DNA of 9,177 bases from Synergistaceae bacterium. GTDB lineage: Bacteria > Synergistota > Synergistia > Synergistales > Synergistaceae. Under the pieces are notes generated by a model that searched no databases, was not told where the DNA came from, and saw only the letters and a program-made list of their open reading frames with translations. The stretch spans positions 1 to 9,177 of the forward strand of contig JAISDQ010000033.1 of assembly GCA_031264605.1 (NCBI GenBank), in the 5' to 3' direction. Both the position numbers and the translations under genes were made by a program. Within the stretch, counting starts at the first letter, position 1; every line of letters starts with the position of its first letter. Of the stretch, positions 1 to 6,269 are shown piece after piece.

Positions 1-285
1 AATGAACGCCGTCCCTCGGCCGGACAACTCGTCTTTATGCCGCTCGAAAAACGGCTTTTCACAAATTACGCAGGAGGCCCCATCTTTCATCGCCTGCCCA
101 ATATAGCCGTGCCCGTCCTCCCTCGCTCCTTTTATCGCTATAAAACCGCCTCCGCGTTCGACGATCCTGCTGTCGGCCCTGAAAACCTGGGGCAGCGGCG
201 CGTCCGCCATTTCCTCGGGAAAATATCCGAAACCGTGCGCCTCGGCGGCCTCCCTCAGCGTGAAGAATTCCCGCTCGCTTTTCAT
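1..285 (-). CDS. murF: UDP-N-acetylmuramoyl-tripeptide--D-alanyl-D-alanine ligase, N-terminal part (cut by window edge)
   Basis: Only the first 95 codons are visible; the frame stays open to the left edge. MurF is the cytoplasmic ATP-dependent ligase that adds D-Ala-D-Ala to UDP-MurNAc-tripeptide, the step after MurE. The visible part matches the N-terminal UDP-MurNAc-binding domain: a D-S-R motif at residues 57-59 is followed by G-G-G-F-I-A-I-K-G-A-R (65-75) and E-D-G-H-G-Y-I (76-82), then a G-A-S-C-V-I-C strand (89-95). The ATP-binding P-loop would lie outside the window. The ATG start overlaps the murE stop as ATGA, and GAGG about 10 bases upstream could be its ribosome site. The overlap indicates translational coupling with murE. 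The N-terminal pattern is shared with MurE, but following a complete murE in a dcw cluster makes MurF the clear choice. Confidence 0.88.
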   Translation of the reverse strand, partial: MKSEREFFTLREAAEAHGFGYFPEEMADAPLPQVFRADSRIVERGGGFIAIKGAREDGHGYIGQAMKDGASCVICEKPFFERHKDELSGRGTAFI

Positions 286-1793
286 CGGGTTGCCGCCTCA
301 ACTTTGCGCGAACGCGCCCATTCCAGAACATGATCCCGGTCGACGAAAGGCTCCTTGCGCGTCCCGTAATCGATGAAACGCTCAGGGCCTTTCCCGGCTA
401 TGAGGACGATATCGCCGGATTGGGCTGAATTCAGGATAAAATCTATCGCCTCGCCCCTGTTCAGGATGGTGTCGCACCTCACCCGCCGCGCGCATTTATT
501 TACCCCTTCTTCGACGCCGCGCGCTATATCGGCAGGATTCTCGCTTCTCGGGTTATCCGTCGAAATAACCACGTGATCGGCCAACCGGGCCATTATTTCA
601 CCCACGATCGGACGCTTCAGCGGCGTCCTGTCGCCGCCCGCGCCCCACAATACCCTTATAGGCCCGTAAGCGAGGTTTTTCAGCGTCGTGAGCGCCTGTT
701 CCATTCCATCCGCGCTGTGTGCGTAATCCACAAAGACCGTGACGCCGTTCGCGATCGAAAATCTTTCGAGACGGCCCGGAATCTGCGGGCAATTTTCGAT
801 CCCTTTTTTTATGATGTCCTCGCCGAATCCCAGCGCGTCGCCCAAGACCGCGCTCTCCAGGATATTCAGCGCATTATGCCTGCCGACCAGGGGGGAATCA
901 GCCGTGAACGAACTTCCGCCGGGATACGTCACGGAAACCGTCATCCCTTCCTGTGTTTCCCGCAATATACGGACTCCGTACATGCGGCCGCCGTATGCTT
1001 GTTCGCCGGCGGAAAACGGGAGCGTGTTTTCACGAAATTCTTCCGCGAGACGCGCGCCAAATACGTCGCCGGCGTTGACGGCCCCCTTCCAGTCGCCTCT
1101 CGCGTAATCTGAAAAAAGCCGCCTTTTGGCCATGAAATAGCTTTCCATGTCATTGTGATATTCAAGGTGTTCGGGGGTCAAATTGCTGAAACCCACCGCG
1201 TCGAACCCGCATCCTTCCAGGCGTCCCTGTTCGAGCCCGTGCGAGGAAGCCTCCATGACGCAATGGGAAGCGCCGTTTTCGGCCATTTCGGACAGCAGTC
1301 TCTGGATATCGGGACCTTCCGGCGTGGTATGCTCCGCGAACGATTCTTCGACGGCGTCGTCATAAACGATCGTTCCGATCATCCCGGCGCGCGCCCCGGA
1401 AGCTCGGATTACGGAGCGCGTGATATAAGCGGTAGTGGTTTTCCCGTTTGTCCCGGTAACGCCCGTCATTTTCAGTTTTTCGGAAGGTTTTCCGTAAACG
1501 ACGGACGCGGCTTCGCCCATGGCGGCCCTGGTTCCGTGCGTGATTATCTGAGGAACGCCGATCGGCAGCTCGCGTTCGCAAAGAAGGGCGGCCGCTCCGC
1601 GCGATACGGCTTGAGCGGCATGATCGTGCCCGTCGGTGTTATCGCCTTTCACGCACGCGAAAATGATACCGATATTCTCCGAAACGCGGCGCGAGTCATA
1701 TTCGACGCGGACGATTTCGCGGCCGGCCCTGTCCGGGTTCACGAGTTTTTTATCGGAACGCGCCAATTTGTCAAAAAGTTCGCGGACTTTCAT
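282..1793 (-). CDS. murE: UDP-N-acetylmuramoyl-tripeptide synthetase MurE, probably meso-diaminopimelate-adding
   Basis: This 503-residue cytoplasmic Mur ligase adds the third stem-peptide residue to UDP-MurNAc-L-Ala-D-Glu using ATP. Visible motifs: P-loop G-T-N-G-K-T-T at 114-120; T-T-P-E-G at 156-160; E-A-S-S-H-G-L at 181-187; N-L-T-P-E-H-L-E-Y-H at 204-213; the lysine expected to be carbamylated at K223; D-Y-A-H-S at 356-360; G-G-D-R at 386-389. D-N-P-R at 413-416 is the signature of enzymes that add meso-diaminopimelate rather than lysine. A following motif normally G-K-G-H-E reads G-K-G-P-E (467-471); the glycine and glutamate equivalent to diaminopimelate contacts are kept. Length is normal for the family. 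I prefer the ATG at 1793, which has GAGG nine bases upstream. A GTG at 1808 would overlap the ftsI stop as GTGA and add five residues, but its ribosome site is poorly spaced. The 3' end overlaps murF by 4 bp. Confidence 0.95.
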   Translation of the reverse strand: MKVRELFDKLARSDKKLVNPDRAGREIVRVEYDSRRVSENIGIIFACVKGDNTDGHDHAAQAVSRGAAALLCERELPIGVPQIITHGTRAAMGEAASVVYGKPSEKLKMTGVTGTNGKTTTAYITRSVIRASGARAGMIGTIVYDDAVEESFAEHTTPEGPDIQRLLSEMAENGASHCVMEASSHGLEQGRLEGCGFDAVGFSNLTPEHLEYHNDMESYFMAKRRLFSDYARGDWKGAVNAGDVFGARLAEEFRENTLPFSAGEQAYGGRMYGVRILRETQEGMTVSVTYPGGSSFTADSPLVGRHNALNILESAVLGDALGFGEDIIKKGIENCPQIPGRLERFSIANGVTVFVDYAHSADGMEQALTTLKNLAYGPIRVLWGAGGDRTPLKRPIVGEIMARLADHVVISTDNPRSENPADIARGVEEGVNKCARRVRCDTILNRGEAIDFILNSAQSGDIVLIAGKGPERFIDYGTRKEPFVDRDHVLEWARSRKVEAATR

Positions 1794-1804
1794 CCGGGCC
1801 GACC

Positions 1805-3532
1805 TCACTTTCCTTGATTTTCATTACCGCCGCCGGAACGCGCGTTCGCCAAAAGCGACAACTGAACCATATCCTCGACCACGGCCCTGAATACCGGCGC
1901 CGCTATCTCGCCGCCGTAATACTTGGTGCCCTTCGGCTCTCCGAGCACTATGAGAAGAAGATATTCCGGTTTTTCATAAGGCCAGAAACCGACGAAAGAA
2001 CTGGCGTACCGGCCTTTTACATACGCGCCGGACGAGGCGAGCTGAGCCGTGCCTGTTTTGCCCGCGACGGGAATTCCGTTTATGCGCGCCTCCTTGCCGG
2101 TGCCCTCCTCGACAGTTTTATACAGCGTCTGCCTCAGCCATTTGGCCGTCTGGGCGTTCAGCACGGAATTGCGGATTCGCCTCTGGCCCTGATGAATGAT
2201 TTCGCCGTTCGAATTTTTGACCTCCGCGACTATGTACGGCTTGAGGAGCTGTCCTCCGTTGGCTATCGCGCTTATCCCCATCGCCAGTTGCAGCGGAGTG
2301 ACCGCGAGTCCCTGGCCTATCGCCACGTTGGCCTTGGTCACTCCAAGCCATTCCTCCGGATTCCGAAGCAGACCTTCCTCTTCTCCCGACAATTCCACGC
2401 CGGATTTGACGCCGAAACCGAACTGCTTCAATCTCCCCCAGGTGTCGTACGGGATCATTTGTTTGTCGTTTCCTATGAAGGCCATGCCCGTGTTGCATGA
2501 TTTTATCAAAAGGCCTTCGAGCGTGAGATTTCCGTGTGCCGATACGTCTCCGATCACCCCGTCAGCAACTCTTATTCTTTTAGTGCACGTAAAACGGAAA
2601 TTATCCGACACCACGCCCATTTCCTTGGCAATGCCCAGTATTATGGGCTTGAACGTCGAACCCGGCTCGTACACCCTTCCCGTGACGTTGTTCTTGAGCT
2701 TCTCCTGGTTTTTGAAACTGTTCCTATCGTTCAGGTCGACCATCGGATAACTCGCCATGGCGTATATTTCCCCGGTCTGCGGATTTACGCACACGCCCGC
2801 GCCCCATTGGGCGTTGTATTTTTCCGCTCCGTCCCTCAGTTTCCACTCCACTATCTGCTGAATCTTCGAGTCGAGCGTGAGCTTCACCGAACCCGCGCCG
2901 GTATCGAACATACCGGCGTTGCTGCCCAGCATGTCGAGCAAATTGCCCTTCGCGTCCCGCACGAAAAACCTGTTCTGGGGCGGCGAGAACAGCGCCTTGT
3001 TCCACTCGCGCTCTATCCCGGACAACCCGAAATCGTCGACGTCGCAGAAACCTATCACGTGAGACGCTAACTCGCTGTGCGGGTACATCCGGTGGCTTTC
3101 CCTGATGGTAAATAATCCGGGAATTTTCATAGCGATGACCTGTTTCGCTATATCCTGCGGCACTTTCCGCATTACCCAATGGAATCGCCCCGGCAGGTTC
3201 CCCTTGAACTTACCGGCGATTTCGTGTCCGAAGAAAGGTTCGAGAGCGTCGGCGCTCGCCGTCGACCAGTACATAGGATCGATGAAAAAACTGATGGAAG
3301 GCACCGAAAGGGCGAGCGCCTGGCCGTTCCGGTCGCGTATATCCCCGCGCGACGTGGCCACGGAGACTTGAGCCCAGTATTGTCGCTGGGACTGCCTTTT
3401 GATCCTTTCGTCCGGAAATACGTGTACGGATACCGTCCTGACGGCGAGGCACCCTATCAGGAGGAAGCATAAAAACCACGCCGTGCCCGAACTCCAGGAA
3501 TTTTTCGGAAGGCCCTGCCTACTCTTTGGCAT
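1805..3532 (-). CDS. ftsI: Peptidoglycan D,D-transpeptidase FtsI (class B penicillin-binding protein)
   Basis: This 575-residue septal transpeptidase cross-links peptidoglycan at the division site and is the target of some beta-lactams. A short cytoplasmic N-terminus is followed by one membrane segment at about 18-36; the rest is outside the membrane. The dimerization region includes R-G-D-I-R-D-R-N-G (62-70) and S-H-V-I-G-F (157-162). The transpeptidase triad is complete: S-T-F-K with nucleophile S292 and K295, S-C-N at 345-347, and K-T-G-T at 492-495. The protein ends soon after the transpeptidase domain with a Gly/Asn-rich tail and has no PASTA domains, like E. coli FtsI and unlike many Gram-positive homologues. 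Its ATG lies inside ftsL (14-bp overlap) with only a weak GGGA ribosome site, so translation is probably coupled to ftsL. SpoVD-type sporulation proteins are related, but the dcw position supports the division role. Confidence 0.95.
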   Translation of the reverse strand: MPKSRQGLPKNSWSSGTAWFLCFLLIGCLAVRTVSVHVFPDERIKRQSQRQYWAQVSVATSRGDIRDRNGQALALSVPSISFFIDPMYWSTASADALEPFFGHEIAGKFKGNLPGRFHWVMRKVPQDIAKQVIAMKIPGLFTIRESHRMYPHSELASHVIGFCDVDDFGLSGIEREWNKALFSPPQNRFFVRDAKGNLLDMLGSNAGMFDTGAGSVKLTLDSKIQQIVEWKLRDGAEKYNAQWGAGVCVNPQTGEIYAMASYPMVDLNDRNSFKNQEKLKNNVTGRVYEPGSTFKPIILGIAKEMGVVSDNFRFTCTKRIRVADGVIGDVSAHGNLTLEGLLIKSCNTGMAFIGNDKQMIPYDTWGRLKQFGFGVKSGVELSGEEEGLLRNPEEWLGVTKANVAIGQGLAVTPLQLAMGISAIANGGQLLKPYIVAEVKNSNGEIIHQGQRRIRNSVLNAQTAKWLRQTLYKTVEEGTGKEARINGIPVAGKTGTAQLASSGAYVKGRYASSFVGFWPYEKPEYLLLIVLGEPKGTKYYGGEIAAPVFRAVVEDMVQLSLLANARSGGGNENQGK

Positions 3533-3926
3533 TTGCGGTTCCCGTAAATATCCGGCTCAACCCCGCCGGCCCTTTGGCGACGTTTCCGCCCTTCGCGGCG
3601 CTATTCTCTCTTTTCCAGCCGTAGGAATCCGAGAGTAATTTAATCGTCTCAGTTCCGCTCGCGGCGACCATGTTGAGTTCGGATTTCGCGTAGTTATATA
3701 TTCTCGAAGGAGATAGCAGCGCGGCGTGAGTTTCCTCCAGCATGGCGTATTCGTCGCCCGTCGACTCGATTTTCATCGCGCATTCCGCGAGCCTGTGTTC
3801 GAGATAAAGGCCGTAGATGCGTATGCTGCCGAGGCATAAGGCCGAAACCAAGACGCCGAACAGAAACAAGACGCAAAATACCGAATGCCTGCCGTTTTTT
3901 TTGTGATTAGCAATCCTTGCTTTCAT
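3519..3926 (-). CDS. ftsL: FtsL-like cell division protein
   Basis: This is a 135-residue bitopic membrane protein. It has a basic N-terminus (K2, R4, K9, K10, R13), one hydrophobic segment at about 15-37, and then a region likely to form a coiled coil (about 38-70). A segment reading S-P-S-R-I-Y-N-Y-A-K-S-E-L-N-M (72-86) resembles the motif that ends the FtsL coiled coil. FtsL proteins pair with FtsB/DivIC and activate FtsI/FtsW at the septum. FtsL sequences are poorly conserved, so the assignment rests mainly on size, topology and position between rsmH and ftsI. The C-terminal roughly 45 residues beyond the motif are low in predicted structure and rich in Gly, Ala, Ser and Lys; this tail is longer than in E. 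coli FtsL. The ATG has GGAGG and GGGAG sequences 4-10 bases upstream. The 3' end overlaps ftsI by 14 bp. Confidence 0.8.
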   Translation of the reverse strand: MKARIANHKKNGRHSVFCVLFLFGVLVSALCLGSIRIYGLYLEHRLAECAMKIESTGDEYAMLEETHAALLSPSRIYNYAKSELNMVAASGTETIKLLSDSYGWKRENSAAKGGNVAKGPAGLSRIFTGTANAKE

Positions 3927-3961
3927 GATGCTCCCTACCTCCGCGCATTAATGTCAATTTT

Positions 3962-4891
3962 TCAAAAAACCATTCCCTTATTTACCGTAAAAACTCTCAT
4001 CTTCGCGCTGCGCGCTTTTCTGTTGGCGTTTGTCTCTTCTTCCGACGGAACCTCCGGCCGTTTTGTCCTGACGGAGCCTCTTCCCTCGGTCTCCCAACTT
4101 CTGAACGTCCGTTTTACCAAACGGTCTTCTAGAGAATGGTAAGACACAGCGATTATGCCTCCGCCGTCTCCAGTCAACTCCAGAGCCCCCCCCAACCCTC
4201 TGGGTATCGCCTCCAGTTCCGAGTTCACCGCTATACGCAGCGCCTGAAAAACCTTGCGGGCCGGATTACCCCCCATACGCCTTTGAATCGCGGCCGGGAG
4301 CGACCGCCTTATCACGGCGACCAATTTCATCGTGGTATCCGGCGCGTCTCCCGTTTCTTTAGCGCGCGTAATTCCCCTCGCGACGCGCAAAGCGTTTCTC
4401 TCCTCGCCGAAAACGCGAAAAATACCCGCCAGTTCGTCCGTGCCGGACTCCCTGACTATATCCGCGGCCGTCGGGATATCCTCGTCCGGGGACATTCTCA
4501 TGTCGAGAGGACCGTCCTCCTGAAACGAAAAGCCGCGTTCGGGCGCCGTCAATTGCATGTTCGAGACGCCGTAATCGAACAAAACCCCAATGGCGTTTCC
4601 GCCGTTCTCTTCCTTCAAACCGGCGGCAAGTTCGCCGAGTTCGCCAAAATTTGCGCGCGCCGCCGTAAATCGTGTTCCATACCGCGACAGTCTCTCCGCC
4701 GCCGATGCCAAAGCCGTTTTGTCCCTGTCGATGCCGACGACTCTGAGATTAGGGAATTTTTCAAGGATCGCTTCCGAATGTCCGCCCCATCCCAGGGTCG
4801 CGTCGACAAAAAACGCGTTTCCCCCCGAGGGGACAAAAGATTCCAAAATACCGAGAATTTCCTGAAGCATCACCGGCACATGCGCTTCCAT
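3962..4891 (-). CDS. rsmH: 16S rRNA (cytosine(1402)-N(4))-methyltransferase RsmH
   Basis: This 309-residue S-adenosylmethionine-dependent enzyme (older name MraW) methylates N4 of C1402 in the 16S rRNA decoding centre. Visible family motifs: H-V-P-V-M at 4-8; the SAM-binding loop D-A-T-L-G-W-G-G-H-S at 30-39; G-I-D-R-D at 53-57; R-G-F-S-F at 119-123 with G-P-L-D-M-R-M at 127-133; F-G-E-E-R-N-A at 161-167; V-F-Q-A-L-R-I-A-V-N-S-E-L at 214-226; Y-H-S-L-E-D-R at 251-257; and the C-terminal R-S-A-K-M-R at 294-299. The usual D-L-G-V-S-S motif reads D-Y-G-V-S-N (106-111). Length matches the family. The ATG lies one base after the mraZ stop and lacks a clear Shine-Dalgarno sequence, so translation is probably coupled to mraZ. 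Confidence 0.96.
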   Translation of the reverse strand: MEAHVPVMLQEILGILESFVPSGGNAFFVDATLGWGGHSEAILEKFPNLRVVGIDRDKTALASAAERLSRYGTRFTAARANFGELGELAAGLKEENGGNAIGVLFDYGVSNMQLTAPERGFSFQEDGPLDMRMSPDEDIPTAADIVRESGTDELAGIFRVFGEERNALRVARGITRAKETGDAPDTTMKLVAVIRRSLPAAIQRRMGGNPARKVFQALRIAVNSELEAIPRGLGGALELTGDGGGIIAVSYHSLEDRLVKRTFRSWETEGRGSVRTKRPEVPSEEETNANRKARSAKMRVFTVNKGMVF

Positions 4892-4892
4892 G

Positions 4893-5321
4893 CTACAGAC
4901 CGGGAAGTAAGTCGTTTAGTTCCGAGAGCAGCCCATCCGATTCTTTTTTGTACTTATGCCAGTTCTCGGAATCCCATATCTCTATCTTTTTATTGTTGCC
5001 TACGATAAAAACATCCTGTACAATGCCCACATCTGAGCGCATCTTTTCCGGCAGGAGTATTCTCCCTGTGGAATCGACATCTATAGCAAAGGAAATGGAC
5101 ATGACAATACGCATCAAATCTGAACCGCTTGAAGATTTCAAGGCGTTCGCCTCTATACGGTCGACTACCGATTGCCAGTTTTTTTCCGAGTACGCCGATA
5201 CGCATTTTTTTTCCATCGACGTAATCACTATGTGTTCGCCAAGCTCTCCGCGAAAGCACGAGGGAACTACGATTCTGCCCTTTGAGTCGAGCTTGTGTTC
5301 GAAGTTCCCGTTGAAACTCAT
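4893..5321 (-). CDS. mraZ: Transcriptional regulator MraZ
   Basis: MraZ is a ring-forming AbrB-like DNA-binding protein that commonly controls its own dcw operon. With the start at 5321 the protein has 142 residues, the usual family length. It has two copies of the SpoVT/AbrB-type half with the diagnostic D-x-x-x-R motif: D-S-K-G-R at 12-16 and D-S-T-G-R at 83-87. Each is followed by the expected hydrophobic strand and Pro (I-V-V-P and I-L-L-P). An I-E-I-W segment (113-116) is also typical. An in-frame ATG at 5348 would add nine basic residues, but it has no ribosome site, and AAGGGAG sits within that extension, upstream of the 5321 ATG. MraZ proteins normally begin just before the F-x-G-x-(Y/F)-x-H-x-L-D sequence seen here. 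This is the first gene of the operon. Confidence 0.95.
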   Translation of the reverse strand: MSFNGNFEHKLDSKGRIVVPSCFRGELGEHIVITSMEKKCVSAYSEKNWQSVVDRIEANALKSSSGSDLMRIVMSISFAIDVDSTGRILLPEKMRSDVGIVQDVFIVGNNKKIEIWDSENWHKYKKESDGLLSELNDLLPGL

Positions 5322-5332
5322 CCGACGCCCCG

Positions 5333-5339
5333 CTCCCTT
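5333..5339 (-). promoter_or_regulatory. Ribosome binding site of mraZ that decides the start
   Basis: The minus strand reads AAGGGAG here, 11 bases before the ATG at 5321. It lies inside the nine-codon extension that would exist if the ATG at 5348 were used, which argues for the shorter protein. The spacing is slightly long. Confidence 0.5.
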
Positions 5340-5340
5340 T

Positions 5341-5362
5341 CGTGACATTTTGTGACATTTTG
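5341..5362. repeat. Tandem 10-bp direct repeat upstream of mraZ
   Basis: On the plus strand GTGACATTTT occurs twice in perfect tandem (5342-5351 and 5352-5361). This gives GTGAC units separated by 5 bases, exactly one helical turn apart. A near-identical 12-base copy (TGTGACAATTTG, against TGTGACATTTTG at 5351-5362) is found at 5464-5475. The tandem pair lies 20-40 bases upstream of the mraZ start and could be an operator. MraZ operators in other bacteria are also short direct repeats with about 10-bp phasing, but this sequence and orientation do not match those published motifs closely. Confidence 0.55.
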
Positions 5363-5387
5363 GCCAATTTCCCTTCCATCCTGTTGC

Positions 5388-5416
5388 ACTTTATCACGTC
5401 TCTTGCGCCTTTGCAA
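5388..5416 (-). promoter_or_regulatory. Candidate mraZ (dcw operon) promoter
   Basis: On the minus strand TTGCAA (5416-5411) is followed by a 17-base spacer and TAAAGT (5393-5388). A TGA directly before the -10 box would make it an extended -10 promoter. Each hexamer matches the sigma-70 consensus at 4 of 6 positions. Transcription would start near 5381, leaving about 60 bases of leader that contain the tandem repeat. An alternative further upstream is TTTACA (5479-5474), an 18-base spacer and TTTAAA (5455-5450). Both are predictions from sequence only. Confidence 0.4.
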
Positions 5417-5420
5417 GAGA
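5399..5420. repeat. Perfect 8-bp inverted repeat upstream of mraZ
   Basis: TCTCTTGC and GCAAGAGA form perfect arms around a 6-base centre. Neither strand has a T-run directly after the right arm in its reading direction, so it does not look like an intrinsic terminator. It overlaps the candidate -35 box and spacer of the mraZ promoter. It could be an operator, or a leader hairpin if transcription starts further upstream. Confidence 0.5.
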
Positions 5421-5640
5421 AAAAATTACTTTTTTATATAAAAAAAGCGTTTAAAGTTTCACCTGTGACAATTTGTAAACAAAAATAACTTCTATTATTT
5501 TGAGCGGAGTTTCCGGAATGCCGTTTCTTAAGATATAAATGCAGAACATCACGCTGAGCGTCATGGACGGCATGAGCGTCTGTTATCTGTACGTACGATT
5601 TTTTTCTCTTGCGATGATCTATTTCTTTCTAAAGTCGGGA

Positions 5641-5646
5641 TATAAT
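5641..5646 (+). promoter_or_regulatory. Candidate -10 box of the ogt promoter
   Basis: A perfect TATAAT lies 49 bases upstream of the ogt start. I could not find a good -35 hexamer at the usual distance; the region holds TCTATT at a 17-base spacing. Activation by a regulator is possible but not shown by the sequence. Confidence 0.4.
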
Positions 5647-5694
5647 GGTAAAAAGAAATTATTTGCTGAAAAATTCCGATCGAGGTGACGCGCG

Positions 5695-6165
5695 GTGAAA
5701 AACGTATTCCATTATGATTTTCCCATCGGCAAGGTTGGCATAGCCGAGAAAGACGACTCGATATCCCTCGTCTTTTTCGAGGGGCGCGAGAACGTATCTG
5801 GGTACGAACGGGCTGAAACGCCGCTCATAAAAAAAGCCGCGCGGCAGCTCGACGAGTATTTCGCCGGCACGAGGACGGGGTTCGATTTGCCTCTGTCGTT
5901 GAACGGCACCGAATTTCAGCTCTCCGTGTGGAGCGCCCTTCTGACGATCGGATACGGAGAAACGCGCAGTTACAAAGACATAGCCGCGCAGATAGGCAAA
6001 CCTCACGCCGTCCGCGCCGTAGGCGGGGCGAACCACCGCAATCCCGTCGCGATAATCGTACCCTGCCACCGCGTAATAGGGCACAACGGAAGCCTTACGG
6101 GTTACGGCGGCGGTCTTCACGTGAAACAGTTTTTACTCGACCTTGAAAAGAAGGAACGTTCCTAG
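5695..6165 (+). CDS. ogt: Methylated-DNA--[protein]-cysteine S-methyltransferase
   Basis: This 156-residue suicide repair protein transfers the alkyl group from O6-alkylguanine (and O4-alkylthymine) in DNA to its own cysteine. The C-terminal domain is nearly complete to family pattern: G-T-E-F-Q-L-S-V-W at 71-79, Y-G-E-T-R-S-Y at 87-93, A-V-R-A-V-G (105-110, with the arginine that helps flip the base), A-N-x-x-N-P at 112-117, and the active site I-V-P-C-H-R-V-I-G at 121-129 with acceptor C124, followed by G-Y-G-G-G-L. The common I-P-Y-G reads I-G-Y-G (85-88). The N-terminal half is short, as in Ogt-type proteins, and there is no Ada-like zinc domain. The GTG start has GAGGTG seven bases upstream. 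It is the only plus-strand gene, divergent from mraZ and convergent with the SurA-like gene, so it is probably transcribed alone. Confidence 0.94.
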   Translation: MKNVFHYDFPIGKVGIAEKDDSISLVFFEGRENVSGYERAETPLIKKAARQLDEYFAGTRTGFDLPLSLNGTEFQLSVWSALLTIGYGETRSYKDIAAQIGKPHAVRAVGGANHRNPVAIIVPCHRVIGHNGSLTGYGGGLHVKQFLLDLEKKERS

Positions 6166-6221
6166 CGGCGCTGAATATCCTCCGGCGTGAGGTGACGCCC
6201 ATTGGACGCCGGCGAAAATAT

Positions 6222-6269
6222 CACAAAACTGCCTCCTTTCGATTGTTCCGAATAGGAGGCAGTTTTGTG
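6222..6269. terminator. Bidirectional intrinsic terminator between ogt and the SurA-like gene
   Basis: A perfect 16-bp inverted repeat (6222-6237 and 6254-6269) surrounds a 16-base centre that can itself pair TTCG with CGAA. The GC-rich core (ACTGCCTCCT / AGGAGGCAGT) is flanked by AAAA on one side and TTTT on the other. An RNA hairpin from either strand is therefore followed by a U-rich stretch: TTTTGTGTTTAA on plus, TTTTGTGATATTTT on minus. It sits between two convergent genes, as expected for a shared terminator. Confidence 0.85.

Larger units (their letters stand above)
5349..5694. other. Divergent intergenic region between mraZ and ogt
   Basis: About 350 bases separate the two divergent starts. 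The stretch 5420-5500 is strongly AT-rich with A and T runs, unlike the GC-rich genes around it. It holds the mraZ promoter candidates, the 8-bp inverted repeat, a third copy of the GTGACA repeat (5464-5475) and the ogt promoter candidate. Around 5551-5580 there is a small cluster of symmetrical sequence: TCATG-GACGG-CATGA (5561-5575) and TGAGCGTC repeated at 5555-5562 and 5573-5580. I see no convincing small gene or tRNA in it. Confidence 0.7.

Noticed and set aside
1794..1808. GTG start for murE overlapping the ftsI stop as GTGA.
   Set aside because: Possible for coupled translation, but AAGGA is only a couple of bases from the GTG, whereas the ATG at 1793 has GAGG at a good distance.
1814..2500. 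A 228-codon plus-strand open frame opposite ftsI.
   Set aside because: It is antisense to the conserved transpeptidase domain and shows no domain or ribosome site of its own.
4136..5008. A 290-codon plus-strand open frame opposite rsmH and the end of mraZ.
   Set aside because: It is fully antisense to well-recognised genes, its product is rich in Arg, Pro and Ser without any family pattern, and long antisense frames are expected in DNA of this composition.
5322..5348. A longer MraZ starting at 5348.
   Set aside because: The extension has no upstream ribosome site, itself contains the AAGGGAG site, and MraZ proteins normally start at the equivalent of 5321.
6182..6212. CCGGCGT-N17-ACGCCGG inverted repeat just after ogt.
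   Set aside because: Seven-base arms with a long loop and only a short A-rich stretch after it; it may occur by chance and is not needed to explain ogt termination.
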